This document shows positions 12,846-22,484 of a stretch of DNA of 64,000 nucleotides, piece after piece. The position numbers were made by a program, and so were the translations under genes. Positions within the stretch are counted from its first letter, which is position 1; each line of letters begins with the position of its first letter. Under the pieces are notes generated by a model. The model saw only the letters and a program-made list of their open reading frames with translations. It had not been told where the DNA came from and made no database searches. Origin of the DNA: Gongronella butleri (Eukaryota; Mucoromycota; Mucoromycetes; Mucorales; Cunninghamellaceae); the NCBI GenBank assembly GCA_025201375.1, contig JAIWZP010000029.1, forward strand, positions 186,001-250,000, in the 5' to 3' direction.

Positions 12846-13199
12846 ATGTTCAGAAGCCGCAGAGAAAATCAAGATCAACAAGATCAACAACAGCATCAAG
12901 ACCAACAAGGCAAGGGTGGTTGGGACAGTAACCAGCAGGCGCAGCTCCCAAGCGCAAATCAAGTCTCGTTGGATTCCGATCAACAACCCCTTGCCTTTGG
13001 AGGCCAAACTGGCCAATCCAGCCAGCAGCAATCTGGACAATTCAGTGACCAGAGCCAATTCAATCAACAAGACCAGTACGGCCAGCAGGACCAATATGGT
13101 CAACAAGATCAATATGGTCAACAAGGCCAGCAGGGTCAATTTGGACAAGGTCAATTTGGTCAACAGCAAGGCCAGGATCAAGACAACCAATTGTTTTAG
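12846..13199 (+). CDS. Gln/Gly-rich low-complexity protein, prion-like
   Basis: Intronless 117-aa ORF beginning MFRSRRENQDQQDQQ and ending QDQDNQLF. Nearly half the residues are Gln, with Gly, Asp, Phe and Tyr. The second half is a tandem array based on an 18-bp unit coding DQYGQQ, then GQFGQ variants (about 13069-13170). There are no charged patches except the basic N-terminus, no signal peptide and no known domain. The Q/G/Y/F composition is that of prion-like, phase-separating segments. A TATA-like box 56 bp upstream and a stop well placed before the convergent hydrolase gene support a real transcription unit, but no family could be named. The other frames are also partly open because of the repeat, so expression data would be decisive. 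Confidence 0.6.
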   Translation: MFRSRRENQDQQDQQQHQDQQGKGGWDSNQQAQLPSANQVSLDSDQQPLAFGGQTGQSSQQQSGQFSDQSQFNQQDQYGQQDQYGQQDQYGQQGQQGQFGQGQFGQQQGQDQDNQLF

Positions 13200-13294
13200 T
13201 TGGAAGTAGTATGAAATTGTCAATGAAAAGTAAAAACATGTCTTTTGCAGTAATAATCTGTCTCAGATATCAGTTTTATTGACTTGAAAGCTTT

Positions 13295-14269
13295 CTACAA
13301 TTTGTGCTGTAGACTCAATTCATTTAAAAAGACGAGAATGGCATCCACCATCTGTTGCAAGCCAGGATCTTCCAAGGGATAGTGACCGGCATTTTCCAAT
13401 TCAACAATCCTGACAGGTACCTTGTTGATTCTTGACAGTACCAGCTGACTGAGGTGAAGAGGCGTCCATTTGTCTTCCTTGGGCTGCGTCAAAAGTATTG
13501 GGCACACGTCAAAGTCCTCGGGCTCCAATGCCGGTGTATAGGTTGCATACGAGCTGAGGAAGCGCATGGTTGCCCAAGACCCAGCAGATGACTTGTCAGC
13601 CAGGAATATCTTTAACGCATCGGGGTCATTCACCAGCGTCGACATTTTGCTTGCTACAGACATGGGGAGGGCCAGCGAGGCAGTCAATGGATTGTCAGAC
13701 AACTTGGCTGCAGGCACACCCACGCGGCTCATAAAGAGGTTTCTTGCCGTCTCGTCGGACACTTGCTGGATGCGCTGGTCAAGGAATGTCATGCCAATAA
13801 TTCCCTTGACTTTTGGATTGCGCGCCGCCACATGGTACGCCAACATGCCACCGGCAGAGAGCCCATACAGGACAATGGGCCGAGAATCCTTGGTCAGTTC
13901 ATGGTCGACAAAATCACAGCCAATTTGCACCCATTCGTCATAGGACACCACCGCCTTTTTGTTGCGCTGCGTGCAACCATAGCCAGGCATGTCAATGGCC
14001 ACCAATTCGAACCCAGCTTGGTGCAGGGGCACTCCAAGTAGCATGGACATTTGTCGCCCGTTGGTTCCAACACCGTGGTGCAAAATCACACGAAGCTTGC
14101 CATTGGGATTCTTCCAACGATCCAAATGAATCTTGTGTCCTCGATGCTCCCAGATCTCCTCCTTGGGTGTATGCTTGGCCGTGAAGTGCAAACGTTTTGG
14201 TAGGAATTGTTGAATCTGCTTCCAAGCCTGTTGTTGTTCGTAGGACAGTTTGGGATCGATCGACGTCAT
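13295..14269 (-). CDS. Alpha/beta hydrolase
   Basis: 324-aa single-exon serine hydrolase. It shows the HHGVG oxyanion-hole motif (about residue 64), the nucleophile elbow GLSAGG (about residue 138), a candidate catalytic Asp in PKEDKWTP, and the catalytic His in ENAGHYPLED near the C-terminus. It has no signal peptide or TM helix, so it is probably cytosolic. Substrate is unknown; the family includes esterases, lipases and acyl hydrolases, often of bacterial type. It is the only long gene in its neighbourhood without introns, which would fit bacterial origin or retroposition, but that is inference. It converges on the Gln-rich ORF, with stop codons about 95 bp apart. Confidence 0.85.
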   Translation of the reverse strand: MTSIDPKLSYEQQQAWKQIQQFLPKRLHFTAKHTPKEEIWEHRGHKIHLDRWKNPNGKLRVILHHGVGTNGRQMSMLLGVPLHQAGFELVAIDMPGYGCTQRNKKAVVSYDEWVQIGCDFVDHELTKDSRPIVLYGLSAGGMLAYHVAARNPKVKGIIGMTFLDQRIQQVSDETARNLFMSRVGVPAAKLSDNPLTASLALPMSVASKMSTLVNDPDALKIFLADKSSAGSWATMRFLSSYATYTPALEPEDFDVCPILLTQPKEDKWTPLHLSQLVLSRINKVPVRIVELENAGHYPLEDPGLQQMVDAILVFLNELSLQHKL

Positions 14270-14559
14270 TGGGAAATGTAGAGTTTATGCAGCTATTTTT
14301 TTTTTCATGTTTCGTTATTTATAGCCCAGAGCCATTTTTCATTGTTTGTCAAGTGGATCTTTCCATTTTAGGTTACGTCTGCAGTACGGTGTCATCCGTC
14401 AGCATGATTCCACCAAAAAGTCAGCCGAAATGGAACTCAACTGCCAAATCGATTGTTTTTTGGCAACAAGATGATGAATTTCACCACTTTTGGCAATGCA
14501 GATCAAACTTTCTCATGAAATCCATCTGTCATTCTCGCGGCAAAATAAAAAATAATTGC

Positions 14560-14597
<38 letters not shown>

Positions 14598-15503
14598 CCA
14601 GCGCGATTTATGAATCATTTGCCAAGACGACCTGGCGATTTGCTTGTCAAAAGTGAGGTTGGTTTTCTTCTTTGTGACAGAAGCATGTCCTCGTAAACAA
14701 ATTTCCGTAGGATTCTTTCAAACAAACGCTGAGAATATGCAAAAAGAGAGAAATTGACGCGCTTTGCATTTTCTCGCGATATACCTCGCTGGGCGATCCA
14801 CAAGTAACGGAATTGGATACAGCACAATGTCTACCTCAAATTTGCTTGTGCACGTAAAGCACTAAGACGATTCCAACTAAATCTTGTCTTATCACATTGC
14901 CATTTCGCAGCATTGCTGGCTTCTTGGCGCCCAGAAAATGATAATAGCCTTCTGGCTGTCTGCTAATAATAATAAATGAAGCATCGAAGTTCTAACATAA
15001 TAAATAGCAAGAACGGAACAAAAAGAACTTGCAATGGAAAAGGGGGGCTACATGAGGCAAATGGCCTGCCGCTTTTGGATTTCTGTTAGGGGCACCCACA
15101 TCGGGGCACCAAAAGTGATGCTCTGCCGTTTTTTGTGCATTCTGGCTTGCTACCACTTTTTGGCTTACTGCCGCTATTTTTGCCCGGCCATGCTTCTTCC
15201 TAATAAAAAAAGTTTGTGCATCAGGTCAGCTTGTGGCGGATGAGAAATGAACCGCTTTCTTTTAGTGCATCTTTTGGGTGCATCTGTTTGTGTATCTTTT
15301 GTGCATCTTTTTTGTGCATTTTTTTTAAACGGGAATCTTAAACAAGCAATGCAAATGATATTCCTGAGCCCAACTAAACCCTGCAATACCCTGATCTTAA
15401 TGAACCCTGATTTTTTTTTGAGCAACTTTTTGGTGCATCTTTTTTTGCGTGTATCTTTTTCAGCATCTTCTTTGGTGCGCAACTTTTTTTGCATCTTTTT
15501 AAT
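14270..15503. other. Gene-poor spacer with short TGCATCTTTT repeats
   Basis: Contains a long T run (about 14565-14594). At 15265-15500 there are many irregular copies of a GTGCATCTTTT-like word, which recurs at 16317-16340. No coding region is supported. Confidence 0.5.
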
Positions 15504-15972
15504 GCGCTTCGTCGTTAAGAAATGATGAGTTTCACCAACTGCATATATTTGACACTATCTCTGTAAAAACACATCGCCCTCGCGTTTCCCCGGCTCATCT
15601 CGCGTCTCTCATGATTGCTCTTGTGTGTGATCTTAATTTGGAATCTCTGACGCGCTTCGTTGCTAAAAAATGACGTGTCTCAACAAAATTGCATGAATTT
15701 CGGCCTTTACTCGGGAAAAACACATTGCTCTCGCGCTTCCTCGGCATATGTCGCGTCTCTGATGATTGTTCTAATGCGGTATAAATTTTGAATCTCTGAC
15801 GCGTTTCGCCATCGAGAAATGACGAGCTTCACCAAAATTGCATACATTTGGTATTAACTCAACAAAAAACACCTCGCCCTCACGATTCCTCGGTTCTCTT
15901 AGCGTCTCTGATGCTGAAGTTTGTGTGGTTTTGATTTGGAGACTCTGGTGCGCTTAGCCGTCGAGAACCGAT
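15504..15972. repeat. Tandem array, ~149-bp unit, about three copies
   Basis: Successive units begin near 15504, 15652 and 15800, with a truncated fourth near 15950. Each contains GCGCTTCG...AAATGACGAGTTTCACC, then AAAACACATCGCCCTCGCG..TCCTCGG, then CGTCTCTGATGATT, and ends TTTGGAATCTCTGACGCG. The copies have diverged by roughly a fifth, so the array is old. The period is close to nucleosome size. No coding potential was seen. Confidence 0.75.
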
Positions 15973-16433
15973 GCGCATCATTATAATTTTCTCTGCCACC
16001 CCTCCCAACCACCCTTTTTTTTCTTATTCTTTTAACAATTTTTTTTGCGAATTATACAGCTATCAAAAAAGAAAATTGAGTTTTGTCCCTTGTTATCGTG
16101 TTAGAGTAATGTGCGCCGCGCGACAAACAAAAAAAAAAAAAAAAGCGATGCTCGCACTTCATTTCGAAAACCTGCCTGCTGAGACCAATGAATGTTCCTT
16201 GGGCAATGACCAAAAGACGGTATCAACTCAATGCTTGCAGAGATCGCACAGCAAAGCTCAATGTGCAATGATAAAAAAAACGGTCAAAAATGGCCTGTCA
16301 CAAGCTGAATCTTTCTGTGCATCTCGTTGTGCATCTTTTTGTCAATGCTTTTAAAGCATGCCATTGGTCCGGCTAAACGGCCGCCGGATTGCCGAAAAAG
16401 CGCATTTCTTGAACGGCACCATAAAATTTTCAT
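15973..16433. other. Spacer between the tandem array and the 5S-like sequence
   Basis: AT-rich spacer. It includes a further copy of the TGCATCTTTT word at about 16317-16340 and an 18-nt A run near 16127. Nothing coding is supported. Confidence 0.45.
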
Positions 16434-16549
16434 GTTACGGCCATACGATTCTGAAAGCGCCAGATCCCGTCCGATCTCTGCAGCGATCCAGAATACGGCC
16501 TGGTTAGTACTGCGGTGAGAGATCACGCGGGAATACCAGGTGCTGTAAT
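16434..16549 (+). rRNA. 5S rRNA-like sequence, diverged (possible pseudogene)
   Basis: The 116-nt segment opens GTTACGGCCATACGATTCTG and closes GGGAATACCAGGTGCTGTAAT, both classic eukaryotic 5S sequences. Internal blocks such as CCAGATCCCGTCCGATCTCTGC and GGCCTGGTTAGTACT are also conserved. The ends pair as helix I (GTTACGGC with GCTGTAAT, including G-U pairs), and a T run follows as expected for a Pol III terminator. The stretch after CTGCAG reads CGATCCAGAATACGG, whereas 5S genes usually have TTAAGC-type sequence there, so the internal box A region is altered. The copy is therefore either divergent or a dead gene. It stands alone in the window. Confidence 0.75.
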
Positions 16550-17238
16550 TTTTTTTGCATTTTTTCGCGATAAAATCGAAAAAGTAGTGCTTGTTTTCCT
16601 CTTTTTTGTTGTTATTGCCATGCCTATGTTGCATTTTGCTATTTTTTTTTCTTGAGCTTTATGCAAGCAAGTGCCATGTGTCCAATCAGCCAGCAGGAGG
16701 GGCAGGCTCGTGTCGAAATTCATTTTTAGCTGCTGCTTGCCCCGCATCTTGTCCTTTGGAACCTTTTTGGCCTGACATTGCTCATCCCTGGTGGTACAAC
16801 TAAGCAGACGTTGACGATAGACAAACGACAATCAAGCGAAAGAAAAAAATAAGCAAAACGAGACGGAGAAAGGTCAAAACAAACAAATGACTAAAAATGC
16901 AGTAAAAAGAGGTTCAACTTGTCTTGACATCCACGTAAATCAACTGCCATTTTCTAAAGCACATGATGTGACGAGGCAGATGCGAAAATCATTTACGAGT
17001 GAATTTGACGCCTTTCACTTGGAGCATGCTTAGGAAAAAGGCATCAAAAGGCGAAAACGCGCCAAGTCAAGGTTGATCGCTTGACTGTGGCGATTGGATT
17101 CCTGCCAACAAAGAGGTCTGTCAGCAAGAAAGGCACAAAAAAAAAAAATGGCCCCTTTTGTGTATTCGTGCAAAATTGGCTTTTGAATTAAAGGTGCCAT
17201 CTGGCGCCGGCCCCTTTGATACTTTCGGCTCCAATTTT

Positions 17239-17273
<35 letters not shown>

Positions 17274-19508
17274 GCGTCATGTAGATTGAGTCAACATTCA
17301 TCTCGTTCACGCAAACCATTTTATGTTTTTTAAGGCTGGTCCTGAAAGAAGCCCTGATAATAATGAAGCCAGTGTACCGCCAATGTGTCTGGCGACATAC
17401 TCTCCTTGTCGTTTTCTTGCTGATTTTGGCTTTTTTTCTTGCGCATGTTTTCACTAAAATCAGCGCTGATGACCGGGAAATGCAAGGACTACAGACCCCA
17501 AAAGTTCACCACATGAGTGTATCGGCAAAGTGGATTGGTATGTTGGCCCATCAATGGTGGCAGGAAGCTTGATCATTGTAAAATCACTGATTTTGGAACA
17601 ATTGTTACATTGCACCTAAAAGTTAAAAGATGATGGCGCCTGGCAAACGGGTAGAAAAAAAATCATTGGCTCAGTGACGCGTCAATTTGATTTGAATACA
17701 CGCCATTTCATCAGAAATATCTCTCATAGACCGAAACCAAAGGCTAGGTCGAGGCATTTTTCTTTTTTTTTTTTTACTGTCATGCGCAGCTCAAGGAACC
17801 ATACGCGCATTTCATTGTGTGTGAGAGCAACTAACCTTGAGCTCCATGGACGTTGGCAGGACGAATGGAAAATGCATCCAAATGGCGTAAAAATGCACAA
17901 AAATGGATGTGACTTGCCACTTGCGCACGCTTGATAAGCTCGTGTCATTATTTCACCTTCTTGCACAATGGGAGCTAAAGAATGGGATGCGCCAGGTACA
18001 CGATCGTTCCCTGCACGTGACACCAGACGTGTGTAACCTCTGATTAGGAAAATTTTTAATGAAAATGAAATGGTGTCACTCAGCTATGGCCTAGAGCGTT
18101 GCATTCGTACCAAATACTGGGGACACTTGTTGGCTAGCAGTCTCCCAAGTTGGCATAGCTGTCCCCAGCTTTAATAAAAAGTCATCAGGGGATAATGCGC
18201 TGCTGCAGGAACTACAAAAAGTTCACCAATCTCATTTTTGAGTGGTGAATAAAATACGAATTATGTAGTACAGTGACTTTTGACAGCGTGGGCGCTTTCA
18301 ACGGTGTATTTTGAGGTTCAATACTGTTCGCGGATAAACGTGTCTGCCAAGACAATATTGAATTGGGATGAGCGCCATGTTTTAGCTTTTTTAGCTCCAA
18401 CATTGCGTGACTAGCGATTTTCGCACCTCGTGTTAGATGCCCCCTCTTTCCTTTCCTTTCTCTCCGCCCAACTATCGTAAGTGGAATCTTGTGGTTGCTC
18501 GTGTTGGGCAAAACAGAATTAAAAAAAAAAAAAGCGAGATAAGAGCCAGGGAGCCCGATTTTTCCTCAACAAGAGTTTCATCCTTGGTTGCAATTGAACA
18601 TGCACGCTTGCAGCATTTTTATTTTTGGCAAAAAAAAAAAAAAAAAAAAAAAAAGGGTTCTGGTTAGAGCGCATTCTGGACCGCGAAAAAAAAAAATTGT
18701 TCGAGTCCCTTTCTCGCCGCGAATTTAATGTAACCATAAAGACGGACGTTTGTGCGCAGTATGAACATTTGATTCCCTTTTTTGCAAACCACATTCAATT
18801 GGCTCGCCCATCCCATTGAACATGCTGCCCACTTTTTTCGCGGTCATCAGCGACCTTTTTGCCAGGGCAATAAGCCAGTTTTTCCTTTTTTTTTTCTACG
18901 GATTCACGCAGGTCAGCAAGGAGTAATGTGGAATATTCAATCGCGCACCAAAAGTGACACAATTCGCCATTGCATGAGTGTCACTCTCCTTCCGTAAGCA
19001 AGGACGCCTCGGACGCGCCCGTCCTTATTCCCCCCCCCAATTTTTGTGTAAAAAGATTAAGCGCATTGACTCTTTGATCACCCTTGTTTGACCAAAATCA
19101 CAGTAAGCTTTCGTTCACAATGGGTATTTTCGATCAAGCTCACAACCAACTGTCTGGCAATTGCACCATTTTTGGGTAAATTTCCACACGCGTTTGTGCC
19201 ACCCACCACAGAAATAATAAAACTTTTCTAGCCAAAACTTCCAAATCTATTTTGTGCCTGTCTCGTAAAAAGACGCTCCGTTCATCTTTTTTTTCATTTT
19301 ATGGTTTGATGGCGTTTGGTTCATCCACTCAACGGTTCTCGTCGTGGCCATTGGCCATCGATGTAAAAAAGTAAAAATGATCAGGGTCCCTTTGTCCATT
19401 GACCAAAACGAAGCAAATTGCCAATTTTGAGTCTGATCCCTCTTTATTCAAGCAATTGACAAAATTCATGCGCGATTAGCAACGACAGCGTCGAAAAAAA
19501 AAAAAAAG
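16550..19508. other. Gene-poor spacer
   Basis: AT-rich with long T or A runs (17242-17271, 18632-18654). A 9-bp inverted repeat (CTGGGGACA, 18117-18125 and 18160-18168) encloses 34 nt. A 69-aa ORF with one hydrophobic segment (17363-17572) has no supporting features. No gene is called. Confidence 0.45.
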
Positions 19509-19516
19509 TATAAATA
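19509..19516 (+). promoter_or_regulatory. TATA box of the aspartic protease gene
   Basis: TATAAATA lies 59 bp before the ATG, in a region otherwise lacking the pyrimidine leader typical of the housekeeping genes. Spacing suits a strongly regulated TATA promoter. Confidence 0.65.
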
Positions 19517-19567
19517 CATGCGCATTTGCAGGTTGCAACTCATACCTCATCAAACCAAGCTTTCTCA

Positions 19568-21029
19568 ATGGTTCGTCTCTCCTTGACTTTTGTGGCTGCT
19601 GCATTCATTGCTAGCAGCCTTGCTGCGCCTACTCGCACTGGTGGCACCGTGACCCTGTCCTTCTCTCGTGCCAACTCAGACCCTGACTGGTCAAAGGCTC
19701 TTTCTCATGACAAGGCTCGTGCCCATCACTTTACCCACCATTCCAAGACCAACAACTTGGCTGCTCGCGCCACCTCTTTCCCCTCCACCAACGAAGACTT
19801 TTCTTATGTGTCCGCGGTGAAAGTTGGTAGCCAAACCTTCAACTTGATTGTGGATACTGGTATGCATATTTTATTTGAAGCATTGCGACCGCTGCTGATC
19901 AAGTCGCATATCTTTTAGGATCCTCCAACACCTGGGTTGGTGCAGGCACCAAGTACGTGAAGAGCTCCACCGGCACAAACACCGGCAAAAGCGTCTCGGT
20001 CAGCTATGGCTCTGGTTCTTTCTCTGGCACCGAGTATACCGACACGGTGTCCTTGGGCACGGGCTTTGCCATCACCAAGCAGTCCATTGGTGTCGCCTCG
20101 AGCGCGTCTGGCTTCAATGGTGTGGATGGCATCATTGGTAAGCGTTTAAAAAAAGAATGATGATTGACACGCAACTAATGCCTCGTTCTTGACAAATGAT
20201 TAGGTTTTGGCCCTGAAGATTTGACAACAGGCACTGTCAGCGGCGTGTCTCAAGTGCCCACGATTGTGCAAAATGCCTACTCGCAAGGCCTCATCAGTTC
20301 GCAAGTTCTTGGTGTCTACTTTGATCCTCTCAGCGGCGGCGCGACAACGGCCGCCAACGGTGAGCTGACGCTTGGTGGAGTCGATTCGACAAAGTACACT
20401 GGAGCGATCACCTACACCCCGATCACCTCGACTTCACCCGCCAATGAATACTGGGGCATCGATATCTCCACCATCACCTATGGCTCCACCACCGTGCAAT
20501 CGTCTAGCCTGCCCGGCATTGTTGACACTGGTAATGAAATTTGGCTAAAGAGAAAGAAAAACTTTTTGTGTCGTGAATCTCATCTACTTTTTGCCCCTCC
20601 CTCTCCAGGCACCACGCTCATCTACTTGGAAACCAGCGTCTATACCGCGTTTTACAGTCACATTAGCGGCTACAAATATGACAGCAACACGGGCTTGGTC
20701 GTCATCCCCGCCAGCAGCTATTCCACCCTTCAAAATATCTCCTTTACCATCGGTGGAAAAGCCTTCACGCTCACCCCTGCGCAGTACATTCTTCCTCAAG
20801 CTCAAGTCTCTGCATGGGGAGGTACTGCTGGCAAATACTATTCGCTCATTGGTGATCTTGGCACAGGAGCTGGTCTGGACTTTATTCTTGGCCAAAAGTT
20901 CTTGGAGAACTACTACTCTATCTATGTAAGTAGCAAAGCAAATCTTTACAAACAGGAATACCTAACAAAAATCATACACAATCATAGGACACGACCAACT
21001 CCCGTGTCGGATTTGCCACACGCGCCTGA
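19568..21029 (+). CDS. Secreted aspartic protease (pepsin family A1, polyporopepsin-like)
   Basis: Extracellular acid endopeptidase. Five exons (19568-19859, 19919-20137, 20204-20530, 20609-20925, 20988-21029) give 398 aa. A signal peptide (MVRLSLTFVAAAFIASSLAA) is followed by a propeptide of about 70 residues, then the mature enzyme. The first active-site motif is DTGSSNTWVG, the flap contains SVSYGSGSFSG, and the second active site is GIVDTGTTLIYL; the C-terminus is DTTNSRVGFATRA. Both catalytic Asp residues are present. There are few Cys, as in polyporopepsin. Sequence such as GTEYTDTVSLG, SIGVASSASGFNGVDGIIGFG and ANEYWGID closely follows my recollection of basidiomycete polyporopepsins. 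Two introns interrupt the active-site motifs after the G of DTG. Confidence 0.93.
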
Positions 21030-22440
21030 GACAGCTCTCACTTTTATCGTATCACAATATGCTCTGCAGAAATTGTAACAGTATCTACTCTGCCAAACGT
21101 TCAATAAACAATCTGCCAATCTAAACCTTCTCTTTGTCGCTACAGCACCTCCAATTGTCGGCATTGGGCCCGCCAGTACCACGCTGACGCGCAACGAGCG
21201 CCATGAAAAAAGACACGCGTCTCGGAGAAGCACACAAACTCACAAAACATAAACATTTTCCAAAAAAACCTAAATTTCGCGCTTTTTTTTCTTTTTATTA
21301 CTTTTACTAGCTCACGGGCGGGCCTTCGGCCCTTGATGCCCGTTCGCTACATGTGTTTAATAACGCTGGTCTTTATCTCGCTTGAAGAAAAGAGGTCTTT
21401 AAAAAAGGAGTGTTGGCAATCTTAAAGCGGCGATGGTTCTTGACGTGTTTGTGTGACGCCTGGCATTGTGCGTGCTTTTAGGTAATGCGCGTACACTGCG
21501 CGTGCACAATGCGTCCAAAGTCTAATAGACGCGTATCTGTCCCTATGCGCCGCCCCCGCGCCGGAGACCGCGCCGGAGCCCGCGCGCATGCACAATGCGT
21601 GTCATGACAGGATGGCACGATACACGCTCTTTTTTTGTAAAATGCAAAAAAAAAAAAAATCAATAGAATCGCACCACATACCCATGTTTTCATGGTCCCT
21701 CGCAAGAAAAAGTCGTGCCAAACGCGTTAGTTTTGCCTTGAACGCGTGCGACGCGCCTCGCATTGACCTATAACAGGGCACCAAGAAAGACGAACGACCA
21801 CAGTGTCAGCGACTGAGGTCAGCTTGGTCATTGGCCCGTAAACTGCAATTGCTGTAGAAAAAGGTCTCATTTTCGTGCAAGGGGCAAGTTGGCGAAAACG
21901 CGTCGCAGTGTCCCCAAAATTTATTCCAGAGCGAGAGCACGACGCGACGCGTGTTCCTCGCAGAGATCGCAAGGGATCAGGCTGCAAGTTGCCACGAAAA
22001 AGCCGGTTCCGCCATTTTACATGATTTTCAAAACGTGACTGCACGTGACACAGCCAAGTGACACAATTGCTCGACATGTATTGTGTGTCCCAAGGCCAGG
22101 GCTGCCGGATGAATGCGCTGGATCCGCCCATCGCGCTTTCTCGACCCACGCGACGCGCTTAAAGAAAAACATGTATATGCACTTTGCTCGGAATTAAGCA
22201 GATGGACCCCCTTAAAAAAAAATTTTGCACGTCTGATGCTAACTCAAAAGGATCTACGTTGTGGCCAAGTTTTGCGGAAATCTGAGGACATCGATTTCAA
22301 TTTTTTGACGCGATCCCGTTTCGCCTATTTTTGAAAATGTAGTCCAGGCTGCTCCAATCGGCCACGTTCGACGCCTCTCGTTGCACATTCTTCCTATTGT
22401 CGCTTAAAAGGTGTGGTGTTGGGCTTGACGTATGGTCTTT

Positions 22441-22443
<3 letters not shown>

Positions 22444-22483
<40 letters not shown>
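22444..22483 (+). repeat. 40-nt homopolymer A tract
   Basis: Uninterrupted A run in the gene-poor region, not inside any called gene. Confidence 0.9.

Positions 22484-22484
<1 letters not shown>

Noticed and set aside
17363..17572. 69-aa ORF with one hydrophobic helix
   Set aside because: Isolated in gene-poor DNA, no family, no splice or promoter evidence; likely chance.
18061..18170. tRNA-like A box (TGGCCTAGAGCG) with an inverted repeat nearby
   Set aside because: No B box or cloverleaf; the 9-bp inverted repeat alone is not evidence of an RNA gene.
19120..19268. Possible 30-aa spliced peptide (MGIFDQAHNQLSG...)
   Set aside because: A start, a GT-AG intron and a stop can be combined, but there is no homology, promoter or composition support.
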